Below the pieces are notes generated by a model. It was not told the DNA's origin and did not search any database. It was given only the letters and a program-made list of their open reading frames with translations. Shown in pieces: positions 12,101 through 24,300 of a DNA stretch of 64,000 nt. The position numbers were made by a program, and so were the translations under genes. The stretch is from Eopsaltria australis. Its lineage: Eukaryota; Chordata; Aves; Passeriformes; Petroicidae. The stretch covers positions 5,422,501-5,486,500 of the forward strand of contig JAVTVJ010000072.1 of assembly GCA_034509425.1 (NCBI GenBank). Reading direction: 5' to 3'. Within the stretch, counting starts at the first letter, position 1, and each line of letters begins with the position of its first letter.

Positions 12101-15100
12101 GTACTTTGTTAGAAAAGGAGGCAAAGAAGAGTACTGTCCTCTCTTTCACCATCAGTACTTGGTGCTATAATTTTTCTTCTTAAATTGTTCTTGCAACCTG
12201 CAGCTCACAGTTTGTGGATGGCCTCTGTCAGCCATAATTATCTGATCAGCTGTTATTAGTCAGCCAACTTGCTACATTAGATGGGTAGTGGCTTCATAAT
12301 TTAGAGCCTTCTTTATTCTCCTTGAATATTTCTTTCATTTACAAGCGTCCCTCTCTTGAAAAGCAATAAGAACATACACATTAAAATGTGTTGTATGCAA
12401 GAATAAAGTCACTTATCCCTTTTAATAGCACCGCCTCAGTGCTCTACAAAGATAGGGTAGTTAACCAGAATGCCATCATACCTTCTGTAAGGTCTGTCAG
12501 GTATCCTGCTTTTACACTGCTCTTGTATCACCTCCTACTAATGTTGTCACACCACAGAAGGTTCTGCAGTCACTGCACAAGCAGGACTGTGACCATCAAT
12601 TGCCATTGCTTCTGCTCTTTAGCCATTCCTTGTTCCTCTAATGCATTTCCTATTGGCTAGAATATCTTCTGAATGCCCTGAGCTACCAGCTAAGTTTCAC
12701 AGCAAAAAGGAAAGTTCTCCTATTTAACCTAAGAGGAACAAAATGGGATATTCACAGCCTGCTCTTGCAATCCTCCTTTTTATTGCTTCTCAAAGTCATG
12801 ATCTGGCAGCACCCAACCAGTTCCTTATTGATGATAAATCCCATCAGGGTACTTCTCAGTCCTGCAGCTACCATCCCTTTACCAAGAGACAGCCTCTCCT
12901 CTCAGTGGCTGGCCATCTGTCAGGTAACTGTGAGCAGCAAAGCTGCTGCTCCAAGATTAATGTCTGTTGAAGGGTGAAACAAAGCTGTTGTGAGGCTTTT
13001 GCCCAAAGATTTTTTTCCTGTTTCAGAATGGGAGATGTGCCCTATCAGAAAGGTATAAGTACTGCTTCATTTTGTGGTTGGAGATTTGGAACGTACCAGT
13101 GGCCACCTGGATCTACAAATCATGAAAAGAATATTCCTAGCAGGAACTAGAGGAACTGTATAGGCTGGCTTTGAAACAATTCAGTGCAGTATTTTACTAC
13201 AAATAATGCCTACCTGATACAATATAACTCTTCCTTAAAGATGAAATGAATAGCTTAAGAAATCTATCATCTTTGCTTTAGTTTCCTAAACTCTCTTTAG
13301 TTTCCTGACTCTGCTCTTTAATTTAAAACAGTCTGTGAGGGTCTGCTTCACTTAGGAAGCATTGGATTGCTCTCATCCTCGAAACATCTTCTGAGTTTTA
13401 ATCTGCAGCTAAACTCCAAGGTCACTTTTCTTGTAATTTTAGAGATCACTTTTAATCTGCTTTGAATTCTGAATTTCTATTGCCTAAGGTTATGGTTCTC
13501 TTCCCAGAGAAATTCACCAATTTTGCTCATGACTTTGAAATCTGCCCTGAGTATCCACACCAGATTTACTGGGTTTGAATCTACACTGCTGTCAGAATTT
13601 TATTATCAATAGCATTTATGTTTTCATTTGCTCTATTGTCTTTTGCTGATCAAATAATTGTTTTCATATTCTGGAAAATTAATATAAATTCTTTCTGTGC
13701 CCCAACATTGTTACAAAATTTAGGCAGATTGTTTGTCTTCTGTTCCTAAATCAGCTTCTCAGTGGGGCCATAAACACGGGCAAATTTGACAGTTTCCATA
13801 TTCTCTCTAGGGACAGCAGAATTGCAAATGGTAGCTGAAATGCATAATTGTGTTCTTAGTTTTTCCACTGATGGGTTTTTTAATTCCTCCTCCTTGATCT
13901 TCAGCAGTCCACAGCAATTCCATCAGAGTAAGGAGACAGACAGAAGAGCCTGTCCTGCCAGGAATCCAAAAGATTCTTTAACAGCTGGCTTTCGATCTCC
14001 TTCATTGCTGTCTGCTTCTCAGTAGTACTTCTTACAGGTCCTGTTAATGACCCTGGAAAAATTGCCAGATTTTTCTGCCCATTTAGGGATGATGCTTCTC
14101 CACTGAGATACTTCTATTAAATCAAGTTTTTATTTGCTACAGAAGCTAAAAGAGTCTGAATGTTGTTCTTTGTAAGTCTTTATTGTGTACAGTTTGCTCT
14201 GAGGAACTCAACTGTCTCTTAGAGGAAAAGGTCTAATTTCCAGGCCTGAATATTGAATGTATCTTTTTACTACTACTAATGTAAACATGCACTTAAAGTG
14301 ACTACTAAAACTATAATTTGACAGTGTAAAGTGTGTTAGTAGCAGTGTCTTTGCAGTAAGGTGCTTAAACCTTTGTGCTCATTTACTTCTTTAGAACTGC
14401 TGAGTGATGTTGATCCTGATGTGGGTTTTATGACATCAATTTGGGAACTGCAGACCTACTGGACTTATTTTTGGAAGTTAAAAAGTATATAGACATTAAT
14501 AGGCACTACTGTTCTATCCTAGGAACTAGACATAGTGAGAAGAAAAAAATTCTGAGAGACTCATTCACCTGGCATATAGTCTAAACTTGTAGGGGCTTCT
14601 AATACTGGCTGTTATGTCTGTAACAATCACATCTACCATGCCAAACTCTGGATGAAATCTAGTGAATTTAGTATCTGCTGGGTCTACGGTATTCAGATGA
14701 GACAATGCTGGGCACACAACATTGTTGTATCAAACAGGTATCTGTCAAAATTAGGTTAAAAAGATACCTTTCAATTGGTGCTCAGGCCAAGGAAGACATC
14801 GGTACCAACCCGCAGGACACTTTCCACCAGTCATCACTATCAGGGCTGAACTGACAATGTACCAAGTTCTTTATGTAAGTTCCCAAATTGCATTTGATCA
14901 TGGAAAATATTAAAATCTTCATGATCAAACTTGACTCAAATAAGCAGGAAACCTCAAATTTTTAAATTCAGAAATTACACCATGTGTCTTCTTGCAGATC
15001 TGGATCTTTCCCAGTAGTGGACTACTTGAATTGCTGAAAAGTGTTTCAGGTGGATCAGACCCCTTTATTTAATTAATAGCTATTAAATCTATGTGTGGCC

Positions 15101-16558
15101 CCTTGTATTTAGCAGTCTTCAGTCATGACTCCTTGAGCAGAAATGTGGGTGTGTCTCACACTGTGAAATTGTGTGGATGGATGTTAACTGTGCCTACACT
15201 GTGAAAAACAAACAGGCTAGCAAACGGCTAGCTACAGAAAATTAAAATAATATTATTTTAATTAAATATTAAGTATTAAGGAAAATAAATTAACGTTTCC
15301 ACAAAAAGCTCTGGAGGCAATGTGTTCTCTCTAAAGCGATGAGCTAGACAATGGGGTTCACACTAAGTCTTTTCTAAAAAGTCCTTTTCTCCACTAGAGG
15401 TACATTCAAGGAACCAAAGTATGTAATCTGTTGGGTGCATTTAAGAATTAAACATCTTCCCCCTAACACTGACAAAAGTTTTCTTAAAATGCTTGTTACC
15501 ATTCTCTTTTTATCTCTTTTCATCTGGATGATGACTTAATTAAAAAATTATTTCATCCTCACTTTAAAAATCTTCACCTACAACAGAAATAGACTGTTTT
15601 TGAAATAAATTGAATATCTTCAGGAGATGGAACTGTAAAGATTTGAGGGTGGGGAGATAAACAGCAGCTGGGTAATTCACCCTACCTGCCATCTATAGCT
15701 GACATTTATTAGAGCCTTCAAGCCATTTGTGCAAAAATTCTGCAGTGGTTCCTCTGTTCCTGTTACTGAATTTCAATCAGTCCTATAGGGTTTTATTCCT
15801 GAAGTGAATCAATACAGAGAGTTATTTTCAAAAGGCCTAAGACATCTATACCCTATTTGCATTTAGAACATCATTTCAGCTTCTTTCCCACAGAGCAAAT
15901 ATCACCAGCAGCAAGACCACATCTTTTCATATCTGTACAGGGAAAAGGACAGTTTGTCACTTTGGGGAAAGATATAAAGATATTATTGGCTTATATATTT
16001 GAAGATTTATTTTTTTAAAATCTGCCTGAAAAAATACAAAAGAAAGAAGATGGGAACTGTGCTCCTTGAATTTATGTAATGTTAATAATTTCAGAACAGA
16101 CTGCATGGTAATCCTTTGGAAGTATTCAGAAGGAACTCTGAAATAATGTGAAAAATACCTTGGTTTTAAAAAATGAACAAAACTCCCTTACTATAAGCTC
16201 AAATTATCTCAATATAGAAACAGATCAAATAACACATTGTCTGGCATCAGGAGTTTTCACCGCTTCCAAGTATGTGGATGTCTACAGATTAGGGAATGAC
16301 AGAAATGTTTTAATTGAAACATTTGTCCGAATTTCAGATATAACTTTGACTGCCCTTCTTAAATGGCTACTTATGTACTTAGGCACTATTAGCATGGACA
16401 TGTGAGTACCTAGAGTGGATATTGACACTGATGATAATCAGAACATCACTTATGAACATGTTTTTATTGCATTGCTGAGAACCTGACCCGACATAAAAAC
16501 ACCAGCATGCAAAGTTTTATGTTTTTCATTCAGAATTCAGTCTGGGTGGATTATTTAA
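9114..16558. other. Non-coding unique sequence with chance-length ORFs
   Basis: A long AT-rich stretch. It contains the longest open frame of the window, 154 codons at 10688-11152 on the plus strand. That frame has no recognisable domain, no clear signal peptide or membrane segment, and no family that I can name. A minus-strand frame of 122 codons (9117-9485) is Lys/Asn/Ile-rich, as expected for translated AT-rich DNA. A perfect palindrome at 15240 is listed separately. Nothing else can be supported. Confidence 0.55.
15240..15263. repeat. 24-bp perfect AT palindrome
   Basis: The 12-base arm AATTAAAATAAT is followed immediately by its exact reverse complement, with no loop. The composition is purely A/T, so the palindrome is weak evidence for function. 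It could extrude as a small cruciform or simply be chance in AT-rich DNA. A pair of GCTAGC-containing words about 15-35 bases upstream is also present. Confidence 0.85.
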
Positions 16559-16703
16559 TCACAGAAACACAGAATATTCTGAGGTGGAAAGGGACCCACA
16601 AAGAACAGCAAGTCCAGCTCTTCAGTCAATTGTGCATACAGTGATCAAATCCACCACCTTGACATTATTATCACCATTCTCTAACCAACTGAGATAATCT
16701 CAA
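16559..16703 (-). mobile_element. tRNA-Ile-derived SINE with CR1-like tail (TguSINE1-type)
   Basis: A short retroposon on the minus strand. Its 5' head (right side, about 16630-16703) resembles a tRNA-Ile gene. On the minus strand it reads TTATCTCAGTTGGTTAGAG, matching the tRNA D-arm and pol III box A (TTAGCTCAGTTGGTTAGAG). The anticodon region follows as 'GGTGATAATAATGTCAAGG' (compare GGTGCTAATAACGCCAAGG). A decayed box B follows as GGATTTGATCAC (compare GGGTTCGATCCC). Its 3' end (left side, 16559-16620) matches the CR1 tail: GAGCTGGACTT, then TTTGTGGGTCCCTTTCC, then the ATTCTGTGTTTCTGTGA terminus. Known biology: tRNA-Ile/CR1-tailed SINEs were described in passerine birds and were mobilised by CR1 reverse transcriptase. 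The length here, about 145 bp, would be roughly a full element. The decayed boxes suggest an old, inactive copy. Confidence 0.8.
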
Positions 16704-16935
16704 TTTAGACATAACTCACAGAGTAAAGTGTAACATGTAAATATTCGACAAAGCTTAGATTTCATATAAGCAAGTAAAAATCTTCAGATGATTTTACTTT
16801 TGTTATACAACTGGATGATTTTCTAAGTTCTCACCAGAGCATTCACTCCAATTACATTTTCAGTGGTGAAAATGAAAAATTGAATTTTTACAGAATATTC
16901 TCTTTGTGAGAATAGTTTATAATGTGCTCTCTCAA

Positions 16936-17001
16936 TCAGGGTTTGGACTTAAATGTTCCTTGCGGGTCCCTTCCAATTCAGGAAATTCTATGATTCTATG
17001 A
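16936..17001 (+). mobile_element. CR1 tail fragment (or truncated SINE)
   Basis: About 65 bases of CR1-type 3' terminus in plus orientation: GGGTTTGGACTT, then CCTTGCGGGTCCCTTCCAA, ending in the duplicated ATTCTATGATTCTATGA. No tRNA-like head is visible upstream, so it is most simply a very 5'-truncated CR1. It could also be the tail of a SINE like the neighbour at 16559, because both share this terminus. It lies in inverted orientation to that SINE. Confidence 0.88.
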
Positions 17002-20000
17002 AATAACATTGAATTGGATTAGAAAAACTGAAGATTAATTAAAAGAGGGTAAAAGAATAGAAAGGTATATTTCAGCACTTTATATTAACACATAAATCTC
17101 ACTTGAAAATTGCATTACACACAGTTTAGTAATCATTTGTTATATCCCAGAATACTTTTAGGAAAAGCAGTAAATATCTGTGGTGCTGGAATACTAGAGC
17201 AGAGGTACAGCAGTCCTGTGCAAAAGTCACAGAAGCATGGGAATTAAGGAGTTTTGGTCTGACAGGGATCGCTCAGATCCATCTGGCAGCTAACAAATGC
17301 AGGAAGTGACAATGATGTTCTGGGAAGGCACATAATAATTTGCTCTTTAGTCTGAGCAACATACATGTTTGTTTCTCATAAGTCTGTTAAAGAAAGAAAA
17401 GTGCTGTAAGATTTAAGACCAACAGAACTGCTTTCCAGATAAACCAGCATATGATTAAAACTGTACAGTCCTGCATTTTAAGCTGGCAACTTCACTTTAT
17501 ACTGTTGTCAGAGCTTTCCTGTGTTGACTTTAAATTCTACAATACCTCTTCAAGACAGAAAATAAGCCAAAGGGTGGTGAAACTGTGGGTGTTCTGGCTG
17601 TGGCACTCAGAAGTGTGTAATACTTTGGTTGTAGATATAACAGTAGGAAGATCTTCTACAGAGGGATATTCACTAACCCTTGTTTATCCCTCCTTACACT
17701 ACATGGGCAACTGACAATCTCAATTTTATAATAAAAGTGTTAAGAAACTAAAGGAATAACGTCATCATTGTTACTAGATTAAGATTACAACACACTTCAG
17801 GACTCTGCTTAGCTGCAAGGTAATGCTTTTGGCATTTGTTTTAATTGTGTATAATTCAAACAAAGCCTTGAGACATTAAAAATTAAATCTACTGTTAAAA
17901 TCATTGTAGTCTACTGTCTTCAGAATCATAAGGCTCACAACAGCAAATTAACCCTCTGAATTGCCTCATTCTGAGAATATAATTAATTTTCTTTCATGTG
18001 TGGAATGTACTACTTGCTTGAGCTTGTAATGAATATATATTTTTAATTGGTTTAATGTTGCCAAAACCTCAGAAAATACACAGCAGCCTGAAGAGTCATG
18101 CAACAGAAATCTTCCTGCTCCATTTGCTTTATCAGGCATATATCAATTATTTACCAGGCAGAAGGTACAATATTATTTAGGGTCGTTGAATCTATGGAAA
18201 ATAGCATCTGACATTTCTGGAACAGAGTGGTATTGCAAGAGCTTCCTGGTATTCATTTATCAAAGGTGAGTTGCTGAGTAACCTCCAAGTTAGCACAAAG
18301 CAGGTCAGTTTGGACAAATGCACTTCCCTTGCCCACAGAAAATGTGCCCTAAGACATGAATACTAGGGTAACACTCAGAGATCCATCAGAACTATAACAT
18401 TAATTCTAAAAATAAAAGAATACCATTGCTGTAGTTCTGTCAGTATGGCATTTTCTGGTGTCTGAATAATAAGCCTTTTGCCTCCAAAATTTTAGGTTGA
18501 GTCAGTTGGAGGCCAATATGACTTCTCTTAGTCTGAAGTGGAATAGTCAGCCTCTCTCACACCAACATGTACTTTTTATTTCACAGGGGAAAGGCCTGAT
18601 CCCGTGTCCCCTGTGCTATGAGAAAATTCTCTTTTACTGAGATGCACAAAATGCAAGGCAGGTCCAAACTTGGTTCAGTGGGCTCAGCTGGACAGAAGTT
18701 GGGAAAGTTAGTCTAAACCTCTCAGATATCAGCTTGGCAAGATTAAATGCACGCTTCCTTTCCACACTCTGTACCTGAAGCAGAGTGTAGGATAGCAGGT
18801 ATAGGCAGTAAAAGTTAAATGGGCACATCTTACTCTCCCCCAGCCTGAGGCACATGGGAACTGTTTGCAAATGGAAATGGTAGAGGTGTTTTTTTCAAAT
18901 TCAGCGCCTGCAGAACCTGTAAATATACTTTATATACTTGCAGTTACGGTGAGTGTTTAATAATAAGCAGGAAGAAATATTTTAGCCTGTGAAATGCAAG
19001 ATTAGTAGTTTTTTGCCCGAGAATCCACACAGGCACAGAGTAATGGCCACAAATCAGAGCTTGTGCCAGGTTTCCAGCACCTTAAGACTTTGAGAAGCAG
19101 CAGACAAACACGATCCAGCTATAACGCTCCTTTGTGACTGAATTAGTCCCTAACAGCATTAAGACTAAGTATCCACAGGGACTGAGTTTGCTGCTACAGG
19201 ACTGAAGATGATGACTAAAGCAAAGTTTTAATCCAACTCACCTTAAACAAGCTAAGTGGAGCCCTGATTCTTCACCTCTATTTTCTCAGGTGATCCTACG
19301 TGGCCCTGAGGAGCACTGCTGAACACTACAGTGGTGGTGTTCACTTACCTGGGTAAACAAATTCCTGCAGTTTGGTGTGGAGAAGTAAAGACCCGTTAAG
19401 TTCCATTAACCAGCTTCCTCTTCAGCTGGGATAGAGTGCCAAAACATCAACAAGATACAGCACTAACAATGGGCCTCACATCCTGGTCATTATGCTGGAG
19501 TCTATCAAATGGATGAGGTTTAAATGTGAGGGATATCGTGCCATGTTAGGCTCCATCTGGTCTAGAAGAAATGCTAACCATTTGCCTTGAAGAATTTAAT
19601 AAAATGGCACAGGACTAACTTCTGCTGACATTAAAGCTGACCCAAGCAGATGTCGTAAAGCTATGCAAAGGCTGTGCAGCTCTAGCTGACAGTTTTGGGA
19701 CAAGATTTGCACAAAACAGTAAGGGCTGGCTGCCCAGAATGAGAAATCTGTTGCCTTATGTTATGAAAAACTGAAGGCTATGTATTGATAAGTGTTGAAA
19801 TTTTTGTTCAGCTGCTGATGCAACAAAGTGTATATTAAAATGATGAAATTAATATGTGGTCATATTACATATAACCATGACTATATTTTATTTTTTTGAC
19901 ACATAGGTATTTTGTTTACAAAAGTATTTTGTTGCCAGGGCAGATGCAGCTTGCTGCTACTTTTAAGTCCCTTTTTAAAAGTCAAGGTATATTAATATTA

Positions 20001-20433
20001 CTGCCATGGTATGTGCTTACACAACCAAGGCCTGCAGAGTAATTTTTGGGAATTGCTGCAATGATCTTCCAGTATTTTTCCTGTTTGAGGCCTGATACTT
20101 AGAGAGGGATTTTTTTCACCTGCCATTCTAGACCCAGCTAGCAATAACTGGTGACTGAGGCAGTCTGGACTATCCTTATAGCAACTGTCCCATATACAGG
20201 TATTGTTCCTTGATCCATAAAATTTTATTTTCTACAACTATTATTGCTCACCTATTTAGCTCAGTGGAACTGTATAAATGCATGAGCTGATCTCAACCAT
20301 TAGAATTTGAAATTGCAAGTTATTTAAAAGGCCATGGGAATTGTGGAGTTTTTTCAAGTGTATATATGTATAAGCACACACTCAGTTAAATTTGTTTTAC
20401 TATAGTGTGTTGTGTAAAGAAAAGAAGGAGGGG
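17002..20433. other. Non-coding unique sequence
   Basis: No supportable gene. Open frames are at most 87 codons. A textbook-like 5' splice site, CCCAG followed by GTAAGTG, occurs on the minus strand at 19341-19352. The sequence upstream of it carries stop codons in the frames I read, and single splice-like words are common by chance. Otherwise the stretch is AT-rich and featureless. Confidence 0.5.
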
Positions 20434-20460
20434 AATAAACATAATAAACATAATAAACAT
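20434..20460 (+). repeat. Three perfect copies of a 9-bp unit
   Basis: AATAAACAT occurs three times head to tail without mismatch. It borders the start of a GC-richer block. This is a small tandem repeat of the kind that arises by slippage, and its length may vary between individuals. Confidence 0.95.
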
Positions 20461-21345
20461 ACAGTCTTCCCCCAACCAAGCAGTAAAAAAACCACCTTCC
20501 TGTTGCAATAGAACAGCTGGCTACCAGCTAAGCTCCAGCTGTGAGTGGAATAGCTCAGTTGTGCCACACCAGGAAGCAATGTGCTGAAATAAGAAATACA
20601 GAGGTTTGTACAGAAGGCAGCCTCCAGAAAGCAGGGGCAGCGTGGCTGCTGCCTAAGGGAAGGCAAGTCAGGAGCTCAGGGGCACCTCAAGGCCTGTAGA
20701 GCACAGGACTCACCTGCTTAGGCTCGTCCCACCACTCCCAGCATGGAAAGCCAGACAGACCTGCAAACAACAGCCAGATTGAACCACAAGCCTAGACTGT
20801 AAGAAAATATAGCAGCGATGAAACCAGGGTGAGACCAGCCTGGAAATAAACCACAGGTCAAGATCTGGCCCTGCCATCCCCACAGGGCTGCAGGGCCAGG
20901 CCAAAGCCCAGGCCAGGATCAAGGTGCTCCATGGCCAGGCAGGGACTGTAGCTGAGCCAGACACATCAATCCTCCCATACAGCTCAGGCAAGGAGTGGAG
21001 GCTTCCTGGCAGAGGTCAAATAGAGTTCCAGGTCCCTCCAGGTCCATGTCATAGATGTCGGAGAAACCCCAGCTCCCTCACTTCACCTTGGTCAGAGCCA
21101 TGCCATGCCTGGAGTTTGTTACTGGGGCAGAGTGGGACAGGGGAGTGACAGTGCCCTGAGGGCATCCCCTGTCCCTGCCATCCTTGCCTGGCCCCACTCC
21201 AGCTCCATCTGGGGCTGGGAGCCTGATCCAATGGCCACGGCTGTGCTCAATGCCCATTTTCTTCTGAATGCTGACTGTAGGAGTTAAAAACAGCAGAAAT
21301 AGAGAAACTAAGAAAGGCCACTGCAATTTTAATTTCCTCTTACCT
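20461..21345. other. GC-richer block with splice-like signals, unidentified
   Basis: This block is clearly more GC-rich than its flanks and rich in CCAGG/CCTGG words, with few CpGs. On the minus strand it holds a strong-looking 5' splice site (CAG/GTGAGT, exon end at 20714). A plausible acceptor (TATATTTTCTTACAG) lies 83 bases upstream in transcript order (exon start 20796), and further acceptor-like sites precede it. A 93-codon minus frame (20710-20991) runs across the block but has no domain I recognise. It could be a non-coding RNA exon, an old unclassified LTR or simply a GC-rich patch. I cannot identify it. Confidence 0.35.
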
Positions 21346-24300
21346 GGTAGGTTTGCAGGTATTATTTTTTAAAAAATATCAGATCATACGCTGCAGAACC
21401 GGTTACTTAGTCTATGTCATTTTCAAGGGGGAGGACCTCAGCTGCATCAGGCTGGAGATCCTTGCCTGTGGTTGCATTTCTCTTGTAACACTTTACTGCT
21501 GTGCAAGAACGAAGGTGAGATTCAGAGACTGCAAAGGGGCATATACTTGTATGAATGTCCTGATGAAGAGGATACCAAATTGAGAGAATCTCCTGCTGTA
21601 CCACTGCCTTCTCCTAGCAGTGTGTTTTCTATTAACTTTTTCACTCAAAGTGCATGACTTCTTTATGACCTCTTGTGTAGCTATGCTTTTGGGATTGGGT
21701 GACATAGACCAAAGATTGGTTTGCCTTGTCAAAAGCCACAGGGAGGATTTAAGTGTCTAAAGCTGGGTTTTATTTGAACAAAAACTAAGATAAAACTGAA
21801 AATGCAGATACTGTATTTCTGCAGGGCAAGACTATAAAATAAAAAGGGTTTTTATATAAGCTGCTTTCAACGTATCCTTGCTCTCAGACTTGTGCTACGT
21901 CTGGCAATTTTAAAAAGAAAGAATAAATGCAACTCAGATCTCCAGAAAAAATCTCTTCTCCATAACCTCTAACGTATAGCTTGGTGTTTCCTGGCTGCTC
22001 AGAAGGGACTTGGTCTCTGCTTATGCTACAGGTGCCTGACCTGGTTGTCAAAAGTTGAGTTTTGAGCCCCATTGTTCACTCACAAAGGCTCCTTAAGGTT
22101 TGTGTGATAAATTAAACTTGGATCTACAATCTCCCATATTCCCTTTGTCTCAAGACACAGAGGGCTGCACAAAGCAGTTAGTAAGCTCCCTCACTGTCTG
22201 GACACCCCTTTTTAACAAGGCAAAATTTTAATTTTTTTTAAAGTGATCAATAGAGAAAACCTGTATCTTTTGAAACTGTATCTTAAGTGATTCTGGGCAG
22301 AAAAAAAGAAAAATCTGCTAAGTTTGTTGGCAATTGCACTGTCCAGGTTCTGTCTGATGAGGACAATCTTTCCGTTTTTTAACTAAGTTATCAACCATCA
22401 CCACAAAATGTATTTGTTTGGTTTTGTTGGCTAGACAGACTAAATAAAAGTGCCATTTGTCTGTAAAGAATGGATGATGCACTTCATTGTTTATATTAGC
22501 AAAGAAAAATTCTTCATTTAGAGTTGGTTTTCTTTGCTGTTCTGGATTGTGTAACTCATTAAGGCTAAACCCTTCTCCTTATTTTTTTGTGTAACTCCAT
22601 GCTTATATCATAACTAACCAGTTGACTAATACATACGCAAATGCTTAGATGCAAAGGGGTGGTGACATTCTGCATTATCCCTGTTAGATATGGAGCAGAA
22701 CAGAAAGAAGGCCCTTATCACTGTTGCCTGTTACTTATGCAGTCTCCAGTCTCCATGCACAGTCTCCAGCAATGGGCAGAGATTGACCCGTACGTACTAG
22801 AGTTACTTCCCCTATGGTGAGTCTGGCATTTATTCACAGTCATATTTTAAAGCAAAACCCAACTTTGTGACCAGTTTTGACATAGAAGCCCATCTACCAT
22901 TGTGGGTTGAAATTTCAAATATCCTTAGTGTATTCTTTGCAGGTGATTGCTTTGGGTTGTTGTTATGAAAACTCGGGAGTTAGGAAACTCCTACTTATTT
23001 CTCTCTGCTCTGAATTGTTGTGTCTTTCGTGTCTGTCCCTGTGCACTCTCCACCTCCTCAAGGACGAAGCACGTCTTTCAGTCTATTAAAGGTGTCATGC
23101 AGAACAAAAGAAAGAATTAGAAAGGAAATAGGAATCTTTGATGCCTTTGATGTAAATAATGTTGCCTTTGATATCAATTTTGTGAGTCATTGTTTCAGGC
23201 AATATCCTGGCTCATCTTTCACAAGTAAACTCTCCTCTACTGTTATTAACAGTGGTTTCCTTTCCCACTGCAAAGAATTTTGGCACCAATTTTTTCTGAA
23301 TTACAACAGCAAAACATCAGCTAAAGAATTATAGCTGGATATTGTTTTTCTCTACCCAATCATACGTACTAGATGCTTGGCAAATGTATGAGTTAATGCT
23401 CCCTGCAATATTGTTTTTGTGCTCCTTTGTTTCACAAGTTGCCATACTGAGCCACTAACACTCTGGGAAATGCTATTGGCTTTGTTTTCTGCCATTTAAT
23501 TTCCTGTAGTTGAGACTATCAGAAGATCTTGCAAGCAGAATGGTGTCCTGTAAACTGTAAATTGGGAAGATGTACGCTGAGATCTCATGATGTGTTCTTT
23601 TTTTTCCCCTCCCAAATCCACCACATGTTTTGTTTAGAAATGTTGATATCAGTTTTATTAGATGAAGTAGAGGAAAACAAGTATTTGGAATACAGTGATA
23701 GAGTCTGCAGTAGCCAAATACAAATCTACTAGCCTTTTAAGAAGGGGACTCAGTAGTTGCCTTGCATTTATGTTGTCATGTTAAGAAACTTCTGAAATGT
23801 TCTAAAAGGCAAAAATATGCAAAACCTAAATGCATTTTTCAATTATTTGTATCTATTTACAACTTTTCTTGTGTACTTTGAATCAAGCACTGCTGTTAAG
23901 ACACCTCCAGAAAATGGCCTGCATGCATGACTGCACCCTCTCTCTGTGTGACACTTAACAGACAACAGCACTGTAAAAGTAAGCTGTCTATGTCAGATAA
24001 CAGATAGCTGTTCAAAAAGTCTGTATAGTCTGATCAAACTTCAAGTTCCATAAAAATCCCATAAAGGTTGGCCAGTCTTTTACCTTACTTCAAATTTATT
24101 TATGTTTCTTTGTGTGGTAGTCAACATGGAAGAATACCCTACTTCAAATTAAGTATGAAACTTGTGCTGTAAAAGAACCCAAATTTCAATAATACTTCAG
24201 ATTTATTACAATATACCCAGTGGATTATGAATTGAAAGCTGGTCTTAACTTGACTGTAATAACCTTTGTCCAAAACTGCTTAATTTTTTTTGTAACAAAA

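Noticed and set aside
20553..20564. TAGCTCAGTTG, similar to a tRNA box A
   Set aside because: No box B downstream and no cloverleaf; not a tRNA gene or SINE head.
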